From assembly GCA_965204925.1 (NCBI GenBank), contig OZ242021.1, positions 372,001 through 436,000 of the forward strand: DNA of 64,000 nt, given 5' to 3'. The first letter of the stretch is position 1. Each line of letters starts with the position of its first letter. The translations under genes were made by a program, and so were the position numbers. This DNA comes from G963663315 sp965204925. Lineage in GTDB: Bacteria; Pseudomonadota; Gammaproteobacteria; Arenicellales; Poriferihabitantaceae. The notes beneath the pieces were generated by a model. It saw only the letters and a list, made by a program, of their open reading frames with translations, had not been told where the DNA came from and ran no database searches. Below are positions 43,085-52,096 of this stretch, one piece after another.

Positions 43085-43130
43085 CCGGCCAGGCCCACAC
43101 GGCTTCGACCGGTACGGGCCTGGTCGGTTT
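43085..43130 (+). terminator. Terminator of ssrA
   Basis: CCGGCCAGGCCC pairs with GGGCCTGGTCGG (12 bp, one G-T) and is followed by TTT. It starts 10 bases after the tmRNA 3' end. Confidence 0.65.
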
Positions 43131-43216
43131 CCGAAAGTCCGGGCAGAGGTCCGCTCACAGGATTGGCGCAACACATTCCGTAGCGGATTTACCCGTCCGT
43201 GACCGGACCAGGCGGG

Positions 43217-43645
43217 TCAACCCGCGATGTAGTGTTCCAGCTGATCAATGGTGAACTGCTGTTCCCGGATCACCACCTTGACCAGATCTCCGATCGATAT
43301 CATGCCGACCACCTCATGTTCCCGAACGACAGGCAGATGTCGAAAATCATTATCGGTCATCATCGACATACATTCGGAAACGTTGCTTTCCGGTGAGACA
43401 GTAAATACGTCACGGGTCATGATTTCATGGACCGGGGTATTTTTCGATGAACGATCTTCCAGGATCACCTTTCGCGCGTAATCCCGCTCACTCAGAATCC
43501 CGACCAAGCGATTGTCATCCATGACCAGTAATGCGCCGATTCCTTTTTCAGCCATGAGCCGAATCGCATCCAGTACCGGCTGATCAGAACGCACACTCCA
43601 GATTTCCTTGCTTCTTTGCTCCAGAATCTCGGAAATTTTGCTCAT
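43217..43645 (-). CDS. CBS-domain pair protein
   Basis: 142 residues made of two CBS domains (about 8-65 and 75-135), with GIGALLVMDDNRLVGILSERDYARKVI and FRHLPVVREHEVVGMISIGDLVK. Such small proteins bind adenosine nucleotides and act as energy sensors. Partner unknown; the adjacent choline-type ATPase carries its own C-terminal CBS-like region. Confidence 0.9.
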   Translation of the reverse strand: MSKISEILEQRSKEIWSVRSDQPVLDAIRLMAEKGIGALLVMDDNRLVGILSERDYARKVILEDRSSKNTPVHEIMTRDVFTVSPESNVSECMSMMTDNDFRHLPVVREHEVVGMISIGDLVKVVIREQQFTIDQLEHYIAG

Positions 43646-43753
43646 ATCCGCCCCCTTGCATTGTACATATCGGACTTATCATACCAAAACAGCCCGCTAT
43701 TGACACAACCAGCCCCTATACCCGGAGCCATATTCGGGTTTTACCGCTCAGCG

Positions 43754-44788
43754 CTACCGGCTTCTGGGGTTGAGAATTTTCGACAGAATCCGGTCCTTTG
43801 ATATCTGCCCGATAACCTGCCCGTCCTCAACTACTCCGATAGGCTGGTCCGTATCGCCAATCTCGGACATTACATGCTGGATATTCCTGCCCGCATCTAC
43901 TGTAATTGCCGGAGCAACCCCGGTAACAGGCTCGACAAGGTTTCTCGCACAAAGCACACCGAGCGGGTTCATATGAGCAACGAAATCGGACACATAGTCA
44001 TTGACAGGCTCGGAATAAATATCCTGGGGCGCGCCCGACTGAACAATTCGCCCGCCGTCCATAATGGCAATGCGGTCGCCCAGCCTGAACGCCTCATCAA
44101 GGTCGTGACTCACAAAAATAATGGTGCGTTTCAGTTCACGTTGCAGTTCCAGAAGTTCGTCCTGGAGATGTGTCCGTATCAATGGGTCAAGCGCAGAAAA
44201 AGGCTCGTCCATCAGTAATATGGGGGCCCGAGTCGCAAATGCCCTCGCCAATCCAACTCGCTGTTGCATCCCGCCCGACAATTCCCCCACCTTCCGGTCC
44301 GACCACTCTCCGAGATGTACGAGATCCAGTTGCTGATCGACCCGTTTTTTTCGTTCGGCTTTCGGGACTCCGGCCAACTCAAGTCCAAGACCGACATTTT
44401 GATGAACGGTTCGCCAGGGCAACAAGCCGAATTGCTGGAAAACCATTGCGATTTGATTCTGACGCATGAACCTCAACAGCTTTGGGTCGGCGTGGGTCAT
44501 ATCCACCATTTCGCCCTCCCTGTTGTTAACACGCACAGACCCCCTGACAACCGGATTCAAGCCGTTGACCGCACGGACAAGTGTCGACTTGCCCGATCCG
44601 GACAGCCCCATCAGAACCAGAATTTCGCCGGAATCAACATTGATCGAACAGTTGTGAACTCCCAGTACTTGCCCGGTCTTGACCTTGACTTCAGTACGGT
44701 CTTTCATTTGGTCCATCAAAGGCAGCGCCGTCTCGGGCTTGTCGCCGAACACGACCGACACCTCGTCGAATTCGACGGCGCTGGTCAC
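43754..44788 (-). CDS. choV: Choline/betaine-type ABC transporter ATP-binding protein
   Basis: 344 residues. Walker A GLSGSGKST, Q-loop FQQFGLLPW, signature LSGGMQQRVGLARA, Walker B LLMDEPFSALD, switch His in VSHDLDEAFRL. The C-terminal part (about 275-340, ITVDAGRNIQHVMSEI, GVVEDGQVIGQISKDRIL) is a short CBS-like domain as in OpuA/ProV. Its start overlaps the permease stop by four bases. Confidence 0.9.
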   Translation of the reverse strand: MTSAVEFDEVSVVFGDKPETALPLMDQMKDRTEVKVKTGQVLGVHNCSINVDSGEILVLMGLSGSGKSTLVRAVNGLNPVVRGSVRVNNREGEMVDMTHADPKLLRFMRQNQIAMVFQQFGLLPWRTVHQNVGLGLELAGVPKAERKKRVDQQLDLVHLGEWSDRKVGELSGGMQQRVGLARAFATRAPILLMDEPFSALDPLIRTHLQDELLELQRELKRTIIFVSHDLDEAFRLGDRIAIMDGGRIVQSGAPQDIYSEPVNDYVSDFVAHMNPLGVLCARNLVEPVTGVAPAITVDAGRNIQHVMSEIGDTDQPIGVVEDGQVIGQISKDRILSKILNPRSR

Positions 44789-45621
44789 CGTCTGTTTTCC
44801 ACTCGCAGCATTCGGTCAAGCATGATGGCAACAACGACAATGATTAACCCGCTTTCAAATCCCAGTGCCGTATTCACCTGGTTGAGCGCCCTGACAACAG
44901 GAACCCCCAAACCATCGGCGCCGACCAGCGCTGCGATAACAACCATGGAAAGGCTTAGCATAATAGTCTGATTCAACCCTGCCATGATTTGCGGCATCGC
45001 CCAGGGCAGTTCCACCTTCCAGAGCGTCTGCCGCGGCGTGGCGCCAAATGCGGTTACCGCTTCCAGCAATGCCGTTGGCGTCGAACTGATACCAAGATGA
45101 GTCAACCGGATCGGCGAAGGCAGAACAAATACGACCGTTGCAATGAGTCCGGGTACCATCCCTATGCCGAAAAACACAATCATGGGTATGAGATAAACAA
45201 ATGTCGGCAATGTCTGCATGAGATCCAGAATGGGACGAATAGTGCGAAAAAGTCGGGGGCGGTGGGCAGCGGCAATTCCGATTGGAACCCCGATGCCCAT
45301 GCAAACAATACAAGACACCAGCACCAGGGTCAGGCTTTCGAGCGTTTCTTCCCAGTACCCCTGATTCAAAACAAAGAGAAATCCAAGGAACACCACGAGG
45401 CACGGCTTCCAGTTCCTTTGCAAAAACCAGGTAAACGCCGCAAACGCCAATACAACGATCAGTGGATGAGGATAGTGCAGGACGGCTAAAACGAACTCGA
45501 TTACCGAATCGGCGCCTTTTTCAAGACCGTCGAAGAACACGCCGGCATTATCACGCAGCCATTCGAACGCTACCTTGAATGTCTTTCCGACCGGAATCCT
45601 GTTTTCAGTCAACCATTCCAT
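44785..45621 (-). CDS. choW: Choline/betaine-type ABC transporter permease
   Basis: 278 residues with about six to seven membrane segments, preceded by a 50-residue N-terminal part. The coupling loop reads AVTAFGATPRQTLWKVELPWAMPQIMAG. It belongs to the ProW/OpuAB family and lies between the binding protein and the ATPase genes. Confidence 0.9.
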   Translation of the reverse strand: MEWLTENRIPVGKTFKVAFEWLRDNAGVFFDGLEKGADSVIEFVLAVLHYPHPLIVVLAFAAFTWFLQRNWKPCLVVFLGFLFVLNQGYWEETLESLTLVLVSCIVCMGIGVPIGIAAAHRPRLFRTIRPILDLMQTLPTFVYLIPMIVFFGIGMVPGLIATVVFVLPSPIRLTHLGISSTPTALLEAVTAFGATPRQTLWKVELPWAMPQIMAGLNQTIMLSLSMVVIAALVGADGLGVPVVRALNQVNTALGFESGLIIVVVAIMLDRMLRVENRR

Positions 45622-45730
45622 GAGACAAACACGGATTGTTCAACAGCACAGACATGGGTCAAGGCAACCGGGTCCCGATCGGAACGGCGCCGGGCCCCGG
45701 TTTTTGAAATGGAGAAGAAGGTTACATCAA

Positions 45731-46660
45731 TCAGTTGAGCGCCGACAGCGCCGCCGCTTTGGCGTCTCCTCCATCCATAGTGGTAACGCCTTCCAGCCAC
45801 TGATCGAGCACGCCGGTATTGTTTTTCAACCAGTCTCTTGCAGCATCTTCAGTATCTACCCCCTGATCGAGAATCGCCGCCATCAGTTCGTTTTCCATAT
45901 CGACAGAAAACGCCAGATTCCTCATGAATTGCCCAACATTGGAACATTCATCAAGATAGCCTGCCCGTACATTGGAATACACCACGGCCTCGCCAAAATT
46001 CGGCCCGAATACATCATCCCCTCCGGCAAGATAGGTTATGTCGAAATTCCTGTTCATGGGGTGCGGCGCCCACCCGAGAAACACAACCGGCTCTCCCTTT
46101 GCATCGGAACGGGCAACCTGTGCAAGCATTCCCTGCTCCGAGCTTTCCTTCAGTTCGAATCCACCGAGACCGAACCTGTCCTGTTCGATCATTTCCAGAA
46201 TCAGGCGATTTCCATCGTTGCCCGGCTCGATTCCGATAATGGAATTATCAAGGGCGTCGCGATGTTTTGCGATATCCGCAAAATCTGCAATACCCAGCGC
46301 TGCCCCTGCTGCATTGGTTGCCAGGATATACTTGGCGCCCTCTACAATCGCCCTGACCACTTCAACCGATCCGTCGTCTGTGTAGGGTTTGATATCTGCC
46401 GCCATGGTAGGCATCCAGTTGCCCAGAAACGCGTCGATATCCCCATTCGACATTGAGGTATAGGTTACCGGAACGGACAAGACCTTGATGTCGACCTCAT
46501 AGCCCAGCGATTCCAGGACTATGCCGGTCATCGCGGTTGTCGCCGCCTCGCCTGTCCAGCCAACGTCAGCGAAGCTCACCTTGCTGCAATCGGCATAAGC
46601 TGTCGTGGTCATTGCTGCAAATGTTCCTGCCGCCAGCATGAATGATTTGATTTTGCGCAT
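45731..46660 (-). CDS. choX: Choline-binding periplasmic protein (ChoX/ProX family)
   Basis: 309 residues with a Sec signal peptide (MRKIKSFMLAAGTFAAMTTTAYA, cleavage near 23). The aromatic cage expected for ChoX is visible: Trp in DVGWTG, Trp in LGNWMP, Tyr in GAKYILA and Trp in LGWAPHPMN. This supports choline or a related quaternary amine rather than glycine betaine alone. No bet genes are in the window, so use as osmolyte precursor or as nutrient is open. Confidence 0.88.
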   Translation of the reverse strand: MRKIKSFMLAAGTFAAMTTTAYADCSKVSFADVGWTGEAATTAMTGIVLESLGYEVDIKVLSVPVTYTSMSNGDIDAFLGNWMPTMAADIKPYTDDGSVEVVRAIVEGAKYILATNAAGAALGIADFADIAKHRDALDNSIIGIEPGNDGNRLILEMIEQDRFGLGGFELKESSEQGMLAQVARSDAKGEPVVFLGWAPHPMNRNFDITYLAGGDDVFGPNFGEAVVYSNVRAGYLDECSNVGQFMRNLAFSVDMENELMAAILDQGVDTEDAARDWLKNNTGVLDQWLEGVTTMDGGDAKAAALSALN

Positions 46661-46727
46661 GGAAATTCCTCCGAAAAAATTTGATCTGTAATGTATGAAC
46701 CGATTTTACCAACCAACCGCCAATAAC

Positions 46728-46756
46728 ATTGTATAGCAGTCCCTGACTAACAACAA
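46728..46756 (-). promoter_or_regulatory. Putative promoter of choXWV
   Basis: On the minus strand TTGTTG (46756-46751), a 17-base spacer and TACAAT (46733-46728) form a good sigma-70 promoter about 70 bases before the choX start. The rest of the 202-base gap to clpA shows nothing more. Confidence 0.5.
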
Positions 46757-46862
46757 ATCAATTTTTCCGTTTTTTGTCCGGATTACCCCGCAACGGGAAA
46801 CGATAACGCGCAACCCGCTGCAACTCCGGTCTGCAACGAACCGGATACCGCCAGACTTGTAA

Positions 46863-49109
46863 TCAGGATTGGCCGATGTCGAATTGGAGCCGGTCGTTCT
46901 TGCAGGTAACCGTTACCCGGCCTCCTTTCCTCAATTTCCCGAACAGCAACTCTTCGGCCAGCGGTTGTTTTATTTGCTGCTGGATGACCCGCGCCATTGG
47001 TCTGGCGCCCATACTGGTATCATAACCCTTTTTGGCAAGCCATTTTATGGCCGATTCCCGGACTTCCAGGCTGACCTGTTTTTCCGCCAACCGCTGCTCC
47101 AGCTCCAGTATGAATTTCTTCACGACATGGATAATCGTCTTGCTGTCCAGAGCGTCGAATCGAATGATATTGTCCAGCCGGTTACGGAACTCCGGAGTGA
47201 AGATTTTCCTGATAGCGGTCATATCGTCGGAGCTGTTGTCCTGTTTCACGAAACCCATGGATTCGCGCAGTGATTGCTCGGAACCGGCGTTGGTGGTCAT
47301 GACAATAATCACATTTCTGAAATCGGATTTTCGTCCATTGTTGTCGGTCAGACTGCCATAGTCCATCACCTGCAACAGAATATTGAAAATATCCGGGTGG
47401 GCTTTTTCAATTTCATCGAATAACAGAACCGAATGCGGGTGTTTGTTGATCGCATCGGTCAGTAATCCACCCTGATCGAACCCGATATAACCCGGCGGCG
47501 CCCCGATCAGCCGCGATACGGTATGCCTCTCCATATACTCGGACATGTCGAAGCGGATAAATTCGATACCCAATGTGCTGGCAAGCTGTTTGGTAACCTC
47601 GGTCTTGCCGACCCCGGTCGGGCCGGAGAACAGAAAGGAGGCGATCGGCTTGTCCGTATCACCCATGCCGGCCCGCGCCATCTTGACCGAAGAGTCCAGC
47701 GCCGTGATAGCGGCATCCTGCCCGAAAACCATCATTTTCAAATCACGCTCCAGCGTCTTCAGCGACTTGAGATCCGAACTCGACACATGTTTCGGAGGAA
47801 TTCGCGCAATTTCGGAAATCATGTTCTCGATTTCCCTGACTCCTATCGTTCTCCTGCGAGACCTGCGTTCGGCGAGACGGGTTTTGGCGCCCGCTTCGTC
47901 GATCACGTCAATCGCAGTATCGGGAAGTTTACGGTCGGATAAATACCGGGCTGAAAGCTCTACAGCAGAGCGTAGCGCCGGATTCGTATACTTGACATCA
48001 TGGTGCTTCTCGAAACGTGATTTCAATCCCCGTAATATATCGAACGCTTCGTCCACGTCAGGCTCGACAATATCGATTTTCTGGAATCGTCTGGATAATG
48101 CCCGATCTTTTTCAAAGATGCTCCTGTACTCCTTGTATGTTGTCGAACCAATACATTTGAGTTCGCCGGACGCCAGCACGGGCTTGAGCAGGTTGGATGC
48201 GTCCATGACTCCGCCGGAGACCGCTCCGGCGCCAATTATCGTATGGATCTCATCAATAAACAAAATGGCGCCAGGCTCCTTGTCAAGCGCCTTCAGAACC
48301 GCCTTCAGCCTTTGTTCAAAATCACCCCGATATTTCGCGCCAGCCAGCAAGGCGCCCATATCCAGACTGTATATTGTGCTTTCACCAAGTACCGAAGGCG
48401 CTTCATTCAATACGATTTTTCTGGCCAGACCCTCCGCGATAGCAGTCTTGCCGACGCCCGCCTCACCGACAAACAAAGGGTTGTTTTTTCTGCGCCTGCA
48501 AAGAATCTGCACCGTGCGCTCAAGTTCCTTTTGCCGGCCTATCAGCGGGTCGATTTTTCCATCTCTGGCCAGCTGGTTGAAATTGATCGTATAGGTATCC
48601 AGGGAGTCTTCCGACTCGTCTTCCGACTCTTCGGCGCGATACCTATCCCCCTGCCCGGGAGAAGGAAGCCGCCCCGGCTCGGAAATTTTTGTGATGCCGT
48701 GAGAGATAAAATTGACCACATCATAGCGGGTTATCTCCTGCTGACTCAGGAAGTAAACGGCAAAGGACTCTTTCTCGCCAAAGACAGCAACGAGGACGTT
48801 ATTCCCCTTCACCTCCTTGTTGCCCGAACTCTGCACATGCATGATGGCGCGCTGAAGCACCCTTTGGAATCCCGTGCCCGGTTGCGGTTCGGAATCTCCG
48901 GAAACAACAGAAATCTCGGTCTTCAGATATTCGGACAAGGATTTGCGGAGTTGCTCGATATTGCCTCCACAGGCTATCAGAGTATGCCGGGTTTCCCGAT
49001 CGTCAAGCAGCGAAAGCAGGAGATGCTCAACCGTGATAATTTGATGGCGCTCCTTTCGGGCCAGGGACACCGCGTGGCCCAGTGCAATCTCAAGTTGTTC
49101 TGAAAGCAT
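46863..49109 (-). CDS. clpA: ATP-dependent Clp protease ATP-binding subunit ClpA
   Basis: Unfolds substrates for ClpP; ClpS directs it to N-degron proteins. 748 residues: N-domain with two repeats, first AAA+ module with Walker A GEAGVGKTA near 217, second with GPTGVGKTE near 496. The ClpP-contact loop position has MGF (IGL in E. coli). clpS lies 24 bases upstream. Confidence 0.96.
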   Translation of the reverse strand: MLSEQLEIALGHAVSLARKERHQIITVEHLLLSLLDDRETRHTLIACGGNIEQLRKSLSEYLKTEISVVSGDSEPQPGTGFQRVLQRAIMHVQSSGNKEVKGNNVLVAVFGEKESFAVYFLSQQEITRYDVVNFISHGITKISEPGRLPSPGQGDRYRAEESEDESEDSLDTYTINFNQLARDGKIDPLIGRQKELERTVQILCRRRKNNPLFVGEAGVGKTAIAEGLARKIVLNEAPSVLGESTIYSLDMGALLAGAKYRGDFEQRLKAVLKALDKEPGAILFIDEIHTIIGAGAVSGGVMDASNLLKPVLASGELKCIGSTTYKEYRSIFEKDRALSRRFQKIDIVEPDVDEAFDILRGLKSRFEKHHDVKYTNPALRSAVELSARYLSDRKLPDTAIDVIDEAGAKTRLAERRSRRRTIGVREIENMISEIARIPPKHVSSSDLKSLKTLERDLKMMVFGQDAAITALDSSVKMARAGMGDTDKPIASFLFSGPTGVGKTEVTKQLASTLGIEFIRFDMSEYMERHTVSRLIGAPPGYIGFDQGGLLTDAINKHPHSVLLFDEIEKAHPDIFNILLQVMDYGSLTDNNGRKSDFRNVIIVMTTNAGSEQSLRESMGFVKQDNSSDDMTAIRKIFTPEFRNRLDNIIRFDALDSKTIIHVVKKFILELEQRLAEKQVSLEVRESAIKWLAKKGYDTSMGARPMARVIQQQIKQPLAEELLFGKLRKGGRVTVTCKNDRLQFDIGQS

Positions 49110-49133
49110 CGGATGTTCTCATTAACGGACTGG

Positions 49134-49490
49134 TCATGCCCGCTCCAGCGTACACTGTAACGGGTGCTGGTTCTCACTGGCGAAATTCATGACCAGACGC
49201 ACCTTGGTTTCGGCGATCTCCCGTGGAAAGACACCGCAGATCCCGATACCTTTTGTATGCACTTGCAACATGACCCGCTCCGCCTGCTCCTGATTCATGG
49301 AAAAATAGCGCATCAACAGGTAGACCACAAACTCCATCGGAGTGTAATCATCATTGAGCAACAAAACCTTGTATAACGGAGGTTTTTTGGGCTTGACCGC
49401 CGATTTTTCCACAACTAGCCCGGTACCGGACGCCCCCTGATTGTCCTGGTGATCCGGGGATATACGGTCATCGTCCCCGCTCGAATTCAC
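49134..49490 (-). CDS. clpS: Adaptor protein ClpS
   Basis: N-end rule adaptor for ClpA. The core is clear: YKVLLLNDDYTPMEFVVYLLMRYF (Asp-Asp of the N-degron pocket), HTKGIGICGVFPREIAETKV. The start is uncertain. GTG at 49490 gives 118 residues; a TTG at 49517 gives 127. The frame is open much further up, into the ErpA-like gene. Either choice leaves a longer disordered N-terminus than the usual 106-residue protein. Confidence 0.88.
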   Translation of the reverse strand: MNSSGDDDRISPDHQDNQGASGTGLVVEKSAVKPKKPPLYKVLLLNDDYTPMEFVVYLLMRYFSMNQEQAERVMLQVHTKGIGICGVFPREIAETKVRLVMNFASENQHPLQCTLERA

Positions 49491-49545
49491 GGACCGAACC
49501 GGACCGGGCTGTATCAAAACTCCCGAAGCTGTTTGCGGGATTGGC

Positions 49546-49917
49546 TCAAAAAGCGCCGCCACCGCACCCCCCGCAGGCGCCACTGCCGCCAACGGCCTGA
49601 AAAACGTTATTGAAAACAAATGTCGCATTAATCCCGTCATCCACATAATCCACTTCGGCGCCCCCAAGAAAGCTCAGTGCGAAAGGATCGACCACCAGTT
49701 TGAAACCATTTCCGTCGCTCATGACGCTATCTCTGGATTCTGCGTTTTCGGCAAACGTCATACCATAGTTCATGCCTGAGCAGCCGCTCCCGGACACATA
49801 AATCCTGACTGCAGAGGCGTCCCCGTTCGTATCCTGGATCAGCCCGGAGATTTTATCTTTTGCGGCATTCGTAACCACCAGATCCGACTCCGTCAGAATC
49901 TGACTATATTCACTCAT
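49546..49917 (-). CDS. erpA: A-type iron-sulfur carrier, ErpA/IscA-like
   Basis: 123 residues from the ATG at 49917 (MSEYSQIL). The first conserved cysteine is in GSGCSGMNYG and the last two in GACGGCGGGAF. In ErpA/IscA the end motif is C-G-C; here it is C-G-G-C, one residue longer. It delivers Fe-S clusters to target enzymes. The longer frame upstream has no family similarity. Confidence 0.85.
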   Translation of the reverse strand: MSEYSQILTESDLVVTNAAKDKISGLIQDTNGDASAVRIYVSGSGCSGMNYGMTFAENAESRDSVMSDGNGFKLVVDPFALSFLGGAEVDYVDDGINATFVFNNVFQAVGGSGACGGCGGGAF

Positions 49918-50082
49918 GTTGAAAATCCTCTGTTGTTCAGGACATATTATCCATATAGTGGCATTGTATACAATATCAAGCAACCGACAACCCTGAGAAA
50001 ACAGGTTATTAACCAACGAACCAGTCGGTCAAGTCGGGCTATTATGCTATGATTACCAAACCTGCCTCAACAAACAACCACC

Positions 50083-50686
50083 ATGGCCAAACTGGAACTG
50101 CCGATAGGAGAAGCGTCTTTCCGCAGCATTCGGGAATGGGATTTCTATTATGTGGACAAAACCCCGTATATCCGGAGTCTGGCGCGCAGGCCCGGATACT
50201 ACTTCCTGTCGCGTCCGCGGCGCTTCGGCAAGAGTTTGCTGATTGATACCCTGTCAGGGGGCGACCCTGACCCGTCTGCTTGCTGCTAATGACTTCACGG
50301 CTCTTGAAGAGGAGTTGAGGTCTCTTTTTTCCTGTATCCCGCACCAGTGGTATGACGGCAATGAGATAGCCCGCTATGAGGGGCATTATGCCAGTGTGCT
50401 GTTTTCCAGTTTCAGCGCCCTGAACCTCGCTATTCGGGTAGAGGATGCGTCCCGTCACGGGCGGGCGGACCTCGTGGTGATGTATCAGGATCAGGTATTC
50501 ATATTTGAGTTGAAGGTAGTGGACGGCACGGATGTGGAGGCAAAGGCACAACAGGCTATGGCGCAGATGCGCGAACGCGGGTATGCGGACAAGTACCGGC
50601 GACAGGGCAAGAGAATCCATCTGCTAGCCGCAGTATTCAGTCGGGATAGCCGCAATCTCGGGACGCTCAGGACACAACAGGCCTGA
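50083..50686 (+). pseudogene. Deleted copy of the AAA-ATPase-like / PD-(D/E)XK gene
   Basis: From the ATG at 50083, the first 60 residues match the protein at 31221-32804 (LELPIGEASF, DKTPYIRSL, FLSRPRRFGKSLLIDTL), then the frame stops at 50289. In another frame, the C-terminal PD-(D/E)XK part resumes at about 50255 (ANDFTALEEELRSLF, YEGHYASVLFSSF, GRADLVVM, FIFELKVVDG) to the stop at 50686. About 960 bases between P-loop and nuclease domain are missing and the junction is out of frame. The 226 bases after it hold no gene. Confidence 0.88.
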
Positions 50687-50912
50687 AGGTTCGGGAAAGA
50701 CGGCAAGCGCCACTCTCACGGTGTGCAGATTCCGGTTGCGGACAGGGGCGGGCAGTGGCCCCTGTAAATATTTTTCACCCCATCCCGCCAGCCTACAAGC
50801 AGATGTAGTATACTTGAATCCCGAGCGGGGATTATCAACAAAAATCTTAATACCCTGATCTGTCGGAGCGACTTCGGGCACGATATTTTACAGGCGCCAT
50901 CAGCCGACTGCC

Positions 50913-51185
50913 ATGACTCGTACTGTTCACTGCGTATTTTTCAACAAGCAGGCCGAAGGCCTCGACAAACCACCCTATCCGGGGGAACTGGGGCAGCGGA
51001 TTTACCATAATATATCCCGCGACGCCTGGCAACGATGGTTGGAAAGATCGGTCATGATCATCAATGAATACCAGTTGAACTCTTCCGATCTTGCAAATCA
51101 GGACCTGATCGAAAAACATATGCTCGGATTTCTGTTCAATGAAGGTAAATACGGACAAAGACCGGCAGGCTTCAACCCGGCCTGA
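50913..51185 (+). CDS. yggX: Fe(2+)-trafficking protein YggX
   Basis: 90 residues with the family start MTRTVHCVFFNKQAEGLDKPPYPGELG and the conserved Cys7; the middle has WQRWLERSVMIINEYQLN. It protects Fe-S clusters from oxidative damage, probably by handling ferrous iron. Usually linked to mutY, which is not here. Confidence 0.95.
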   Translation: MTRTVHCVFFNKQAEGLDKPPYPGELGQRIYHNISRDAWQRWLERSVMIINEYQLNSSDLANQDLIEKHMLGFLFNEGKYGQRPAGFNPA

Positions 51186-51310
51186 TGAGCAGGCTTGCCA
51201 ATTACACGAAATACCGGATAACCGGGGGATTAACCTCTGTGCCCGCTACGCGGGCGGGCGCAGTAACTCGCCCCTGCGGTACAAAATGACAACGATAAAA
51301 AACTTAAAGG

Positions 51311-52084
51311 TCAGCGACCGGCATGCTGGAAAAGCCGGAAGAAATTGTCTGTCGTTGTCTCGGCCAGCTGCGGCAGTGGCACGGACAAAAAGTCGGACAG
51401 GTATTCGGCCGTATGACGAACGAAGCCCGGCTCATTGACCTTGCCGCGATGGGGCACGGGCGCAAGATACGGACTGTCGGTCTCGATCAGCATTCGGTCC
51501 ATCGGCGTTTTTCTGGCAACTTCGCGCAGCGATTGCGCATTCCTGAACGTCACGATACCGGAAAATGAAATATAAAAGCCGATATCAAGCGCCCGCCTGG
51601 CCGTCTCCCAGTCTTCGGCAAAGCAGTGCATGACCCCCCCACAATCCCGGGCTTGCAGGGTTTCCAGTATGTCCATCGTATCGTTGGCGGCTGAACGGGT
51701 ATGGATAATCAGCGGTTTGCGGGATTCCGTCGCAGCGTGGACGTGATTTTCAAAGCGCCTTTTTTGCCAGGGCGCGTCTCCCCGGTTTCGGAAATAATCC
51801 AGGCCGGTCTCTCCAATCGCTACCACATCGGGATTGCGCGCCAGATCAACCAGTTCAGCGCATTCCGGTTCATGACAATCCGTGTAGTTCGGATGCACGC
51901 CTACCGATGAAAAAACATGCGCGTATTGCGCCGCCAGCTTCTTGATTTGCGGGTAATCTTCCAGGTTGACCGATACGCACAACATATAATCGACCTGGTT
52001 CCGCTTCGCCCGCGATATCACACCTTCAATGTCCTGGCAAAGAGGTTCAAAGTTGATGTGGCAGTGGGAGTCTACGAATTTCAT
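51311..52084 (-). CDS. tatD: TatD family deoxyribonuclease
   Basis: 257 residues, metal-dependent TIM barrel: DSHCHIN (first two His), GETGLDYFR, HTRSAANDTMDIL, HCFAEDWE and ETDSPYLAPVPHRGK. It has 3'-5' exonuclease activity in E. coli. Last gene of the replication and lipid run; pilZ, often before tatD, is absent. Confidence 0.94.
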   Translation of the reverse strand: MKFVDSHCHINFEPLCQDIEGVISRAKRNQVDYMLCVSVNLEDYPQIKKLAAQYAHVFSSVGVHPNYTDCHEPECAELVDLARNPDVVAIGETGLDYFRNRGDAPWQKRRFENHVHAATESRKPLIIHTRSAANDTMDILETLQARDCGGVMHCFAEDWETARRALDIGFYISFSGIVTFRNAQSLREVARKTPMDRMLIETDSPYLAPVPHRGKVNEPGFVRHTAEYLSDFLSVPLPQLAETTTDNFFRLFQHAGR

Positions 52085-52096
52085 CGGAACCCTGAT

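Noticed and set aside
45575..46456. 293-codon open frame on the plus strand
   Set aside because: Antisense to choX and the choW start; composition typical of a shadow frame.
47545..48594. 349-codon open frame on the plus strand
   Set aside because: It lies entirely antisense to clpA, is Ser/Arg-rich and has no recognisable motif; a shadow of a conserved gene.
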